Source: Planctomycetota bacterium (GTDB lineage: Bacteria; Planctomycetota; Phycisphaerae; Sedimentisphaerales; SM23-30). From it: a DNA stretch of 8,377 nucleotides. The position numbers and the translations under genes were made by a program. Location: contig JAKQBU010000360.1 of assembly GCA_029573975.1 (NCBI GenBank), forward strand, positions 1 through 8,377. The letters run 5' to 3'. A model generated the notes under the pieces. The model was not told where the DNA came from. It did not search any database and saw only the letters and a program-made list of their open reading frames with translations. This document shows, in pieces, positions 6,693 to 8,377 of this stretch; the stretch's first letter is position 1, and each line of letters begins with the position of its first letter.

Positions 6693-6699
6693 ATATGTC

Positions 6700-7773
6700 A
6701 TGCAGGTAGCATTAACAGGATTGAGCCAGTCGGGCAAGAGCACGCTGTTTCGGGCCATTACCGAGGGTCATGTCCATTCGGATGCGGGTGTCACCCATCA
6801 TGCGGACAAGGCCATCGTGAAGGTGCCCGATGAGCGGGTGGACCGGCTGGCGGCGATTTACAAGCCGAAAAAGCATACCTACGCCACCATCGAGTTTCTG
6901 GATTTGCCCGGCCTGAGCTTTGTCGATGAGCCTAGCCGCCAGGAAGCCCGGCGAACCGTCGCGCAGGCCCGGCAGGCGGCCATGCTGGTAGTGATTGTCC
7001 GTGCCTTCCAGAACGATTCCGTCGCTTCGTATCGAAATCGTATCGATCCGGCCAGGGACCTGGAGGAGTTAAATACGGAATTGGTTCTGGCGGACCTGGA
7101 ACTGGTCTTGAATCGGATCGAACGGCTGGAAAAGCAAATCCAGAAACCCATCAAGTCCGTCGATCAGGACAAACACGAACTGGCTCTGATGCAGCGATGC
7201 AGCCAGGCTCTGGAAAACATGCGGCCGCTGCGCGAGATTATCCAGAATGAAGAGGAAGAAAAAGTCGTGCGGAGTTTCGGCTTTCTCACGCTCAAGCCCC
7301 GTCGGGTGGTGGTGAACACCAATGAGGACAAACTTACCGGAGCTTCTCCCCTGACGGCGGAGCAGGCGGGGGGGGAGGCCATTCTGCTTTCGTCGAAGCT
7401 GGAGGCGGAACTGGCGGAGTTGGATGCATCGGAACGGGAGGATTTTTTGAAAGATATGGGGGTGAAGGAGATTGCCCGGGACCGCCTGATCCAGATGTGT
7501 TACCGTACGCTGAATCTGATCTCCTTTTTGACGGTGGGGGAGGATGAGGTACGGGCCTGGACCATCCCCGGCGGCTGCCATGCCGTCGATGCCGCCGGTG
7601 AGATCCACAGCGATATTCAGCGGGGTTTCATCCGGGCCGAGACGGTGCACTATAATGATTTTATGGCGGCGGGGGATATGAAAGGCGCCAAAGCGGCCGG
7701 CAAGGTGCGGCTGGAGGGCAAGACCTACCCGGTGCAGGATGGGGATATTATCAACTTCCGGTTCAACGTTTGA
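6700..7773 (+). CDS. Divergent YchF/OLA1-family P-loop NTPase with C-terminal TGS-like (DUF933) domain
   Basis: This 357-residue protein is close to the usual YchF length of about 363 residues; YchF proteins are ribosome-associated, ATP-preferring members of the Obg-related GTPases. The P-loop is GLSQSGKST (7-15), where typical YchF has GLPNVGKST. The switch II region has DLPG (68-71) in place of the usual DIAGL, and the glycine-rich KGASKGEGLGNQF-type loop that normally follows is missing, replaced by a polar stretch. A coiled-coil-like helical region spans about 120-190. NTNE (206-209) fits the N-x-x-E base-recognition motif that replaces NKxD in YchF. The C-terminal domain is very typical: EVRAWTIPGG (283-292), AGEIHSDIQRGFIRAETV (299-316), EGKTYPVQDGDIINFRFNV near the end. 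cinA starts 13 bases downstream. Family membership is firm. Whether this is the organism's main YchF or a paralog is open, so I give no symbol. Confidence 0.9.
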   Translation: MQVALTGLSQSGKSTLFRAITEGHVHSDAGVTHHADKAIVKVPDERVDRLAAIYKPKKHTYATIEFLDLPGLSFVDEPSRQEARRTVAQARQAAMLVVIVRAFQNDSVASYRNRIDPARDLEELNTELVLADLELVLNRIERLEKQIQKPIKSVDQDKHELALMQRCSQALENMRPLREIIQNEEEEKVVRSFGFLTLKPRRVVVNTNEDKLTGASPLTAEQAGGEAILLSSKLEAELAELDASEREDFLKDMGVKEIARDRLIQMCYRTLNLISFLTVGEDEVRAWTIPGGCHAVDAAGEIHSDIQRGFIRAETVHYNDFMAAGDMKGAKAAGKVRLEGKTYPVQDGDIINFRFNV

Positions 7774-7786
7774 CAGGATTCTTGCG

Positions 7787-8377
7787 ATGCAGGCGGCCAT
7801 ACTCAGCATGGGGGATGAACTGGCACTGGGCCAGACGGTCGATACCAATGCCGCCTGGCTGAGCGGGCGGCTGGCCGGGTTGGGGATTCCGATTCGCGAG
7901 CATGTGACAATCGGAGACGATCTGGAGGCCACCGTGCGGCAACTGAAGCGGCTGGCCGGGGAGTCGGATTTGATCCTCGCCAGCGGCGGATTAGGCCCGA
8001 CCGATGACGACCTGACCCGCCATGCCCTGGCCCGACTGCTGGGGGTTGATTTGGAACTGCACGAGCCATCCCTGCGGCAGATTGAGGCGATCTTCGCCCG
8101 GATGGGTTGGAAGATGTCTCCCAAGAACATAATTCAGGCCATGATTCCCCGCGGCTGTGAAGTGATCGAGAATACCTGCGGCACAGCGCCAGGCCTGTCC
8201 GCGAAAATCGGGCGGGCGCTGATATTTTTTACTCCCGGCGTGCCCTCGGAAATGAAGAAGATGTACGAGCTGGCGATTGAGCCGCGCCTGCGGCACCATC
8301 TGGCCGGCCGGGCGGCCGCCGGGATCATATGCTCGCGGACCCTGCATGCCTTCGGGATAGGGGAGTCGAGCATTGCC
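7787..8377 (+). CDS. cinA: CinA family protein, N-terminal molybdopterin-binding-like domain (3' truncated)
   Basis: The first 197 codons run in frame to the right edge; full-length CinA proteins are around 415 residues, so the C-terminal deamidase/PncC-type domain, if present, lies outside. The N-terminal part shows GDELALGQTVDTNAAWL (9-25), the MoCF-like motif SGGLGPTDDDLT (66-77), NTCGTAPGL (129-137) and FFTPGVPSEMKKM (147-159), all characteristic of the COG1058 domain. In characterised CinA proteins this domain has ADP-ribose pyrophosphatase activity and the C-terminal one deamidates nicotinamide mononucleotide, so a role in NAD-related salvage is likely; competence is not implied. The start ATG 7787 follows AGGA (7775-7778) by eight bases and lies 13 bases after the ychF-like stop, so the two genes are probably co-transcribed. 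Confidence 0.93.
   Translation, partial: MQAAILSMGDELALGQTVDTNAAWLSGRLAGLGIPIREHVTIGDDLEATVRQLKRLAGESDLILASGGLGPTDDDLTRHALARLLGVDLELHEPSLRQIEAIFARMGWKMSPKNIIQAMIPRGCEVIENTCGTAPGLSAKIGRALIFFTPGVPSEMKKMYELAIEPRLRHHLAGRAAAGIICSRTLHAFGIGESSIA

Noticed and set aside
7069..8130. Antisense open frame of about 350 codons spanning the ychF-like gene and cinA
   Set aside because: It crosses two well-recognised genes and gives a low-complexity product with no motif.
1..8377. Defence island, CRISPR array, transposon, tRNA or prophage content
   Set aside because: I found no spaced repeats, terminal repeats, transposase or integrase motifs, cloverleaf-like sequences or phage genes. Apart from the topoisomerase, the content looks like ordinary chromosomal housekeeping genes.

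Overview
The window is a densely packed, all-plus-strand stretch of bacterial chromosome. GC is moderately high by eye. It carries eight complete or partial genes I can name and one unnamed partial gene at the left edge. There are no RNA genes, mobile elements, CRISPR arrays or long gene-free stretches. Bacterial character is shown by clear Shine-Dalgarno sites, a lipoprotein signal peptide, a bacterial-type YchF/TGS C-terminus and CinA. The combination of a full-length archaeal-type topoisomerase VI A subunit, a divergent YchF-like protein and a GT-C/GT2 pair fits a Planctomycetota (Phycisphaerae-like) genome. That placement is inference from gene content, not a database result.

Layout. Bases 2-178 hold the C-terminal end of an unidentified protein. 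After a 110-base gap with two small hairpins comes purC (289-1188, purine biosynthesis). It is followed closely by a lipoprotein alpha/beta-hydrolase (1218-2435), a small MazG-like nucleotide pyrophosphohydrolase (2441-2785), topoisomerase VI subunit A (2839-3933), a large polytopic membrane protein of GT-C-like layout (3960-5861) and a DPM1-like GT2 glycosyltransferase (5861-6595, overlapping by one base). A 104-base gap with a plausible sigma-70-type promoter precedes a second short unit: a divergent YchF-family NTPase (6700-7773) and cinA (7787 to the right edge, truncated).

How the genes may work together. The purC-to-GT2 run has gaps of -1 to 53 bases and no convincing terminator, so it may be one transcript mixing purine synthesis, nucleotide-pool cleaning, DNA topology and envelope glycosylation. 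The GT2 and GT-C genes are the most convincing functional pair: the GT2 would charge a polyprenyl phosphate with sugar, and the membrane enzyme would transfer it outside the cytoplasm. The most striking gene is the topoisomerase VI A subunit: its catalytic tyrosine and TOPRIM acidic residues are present, but no B subunit (the ATPase) lies in the window. All functional assignments rest on reading motifs by eye.
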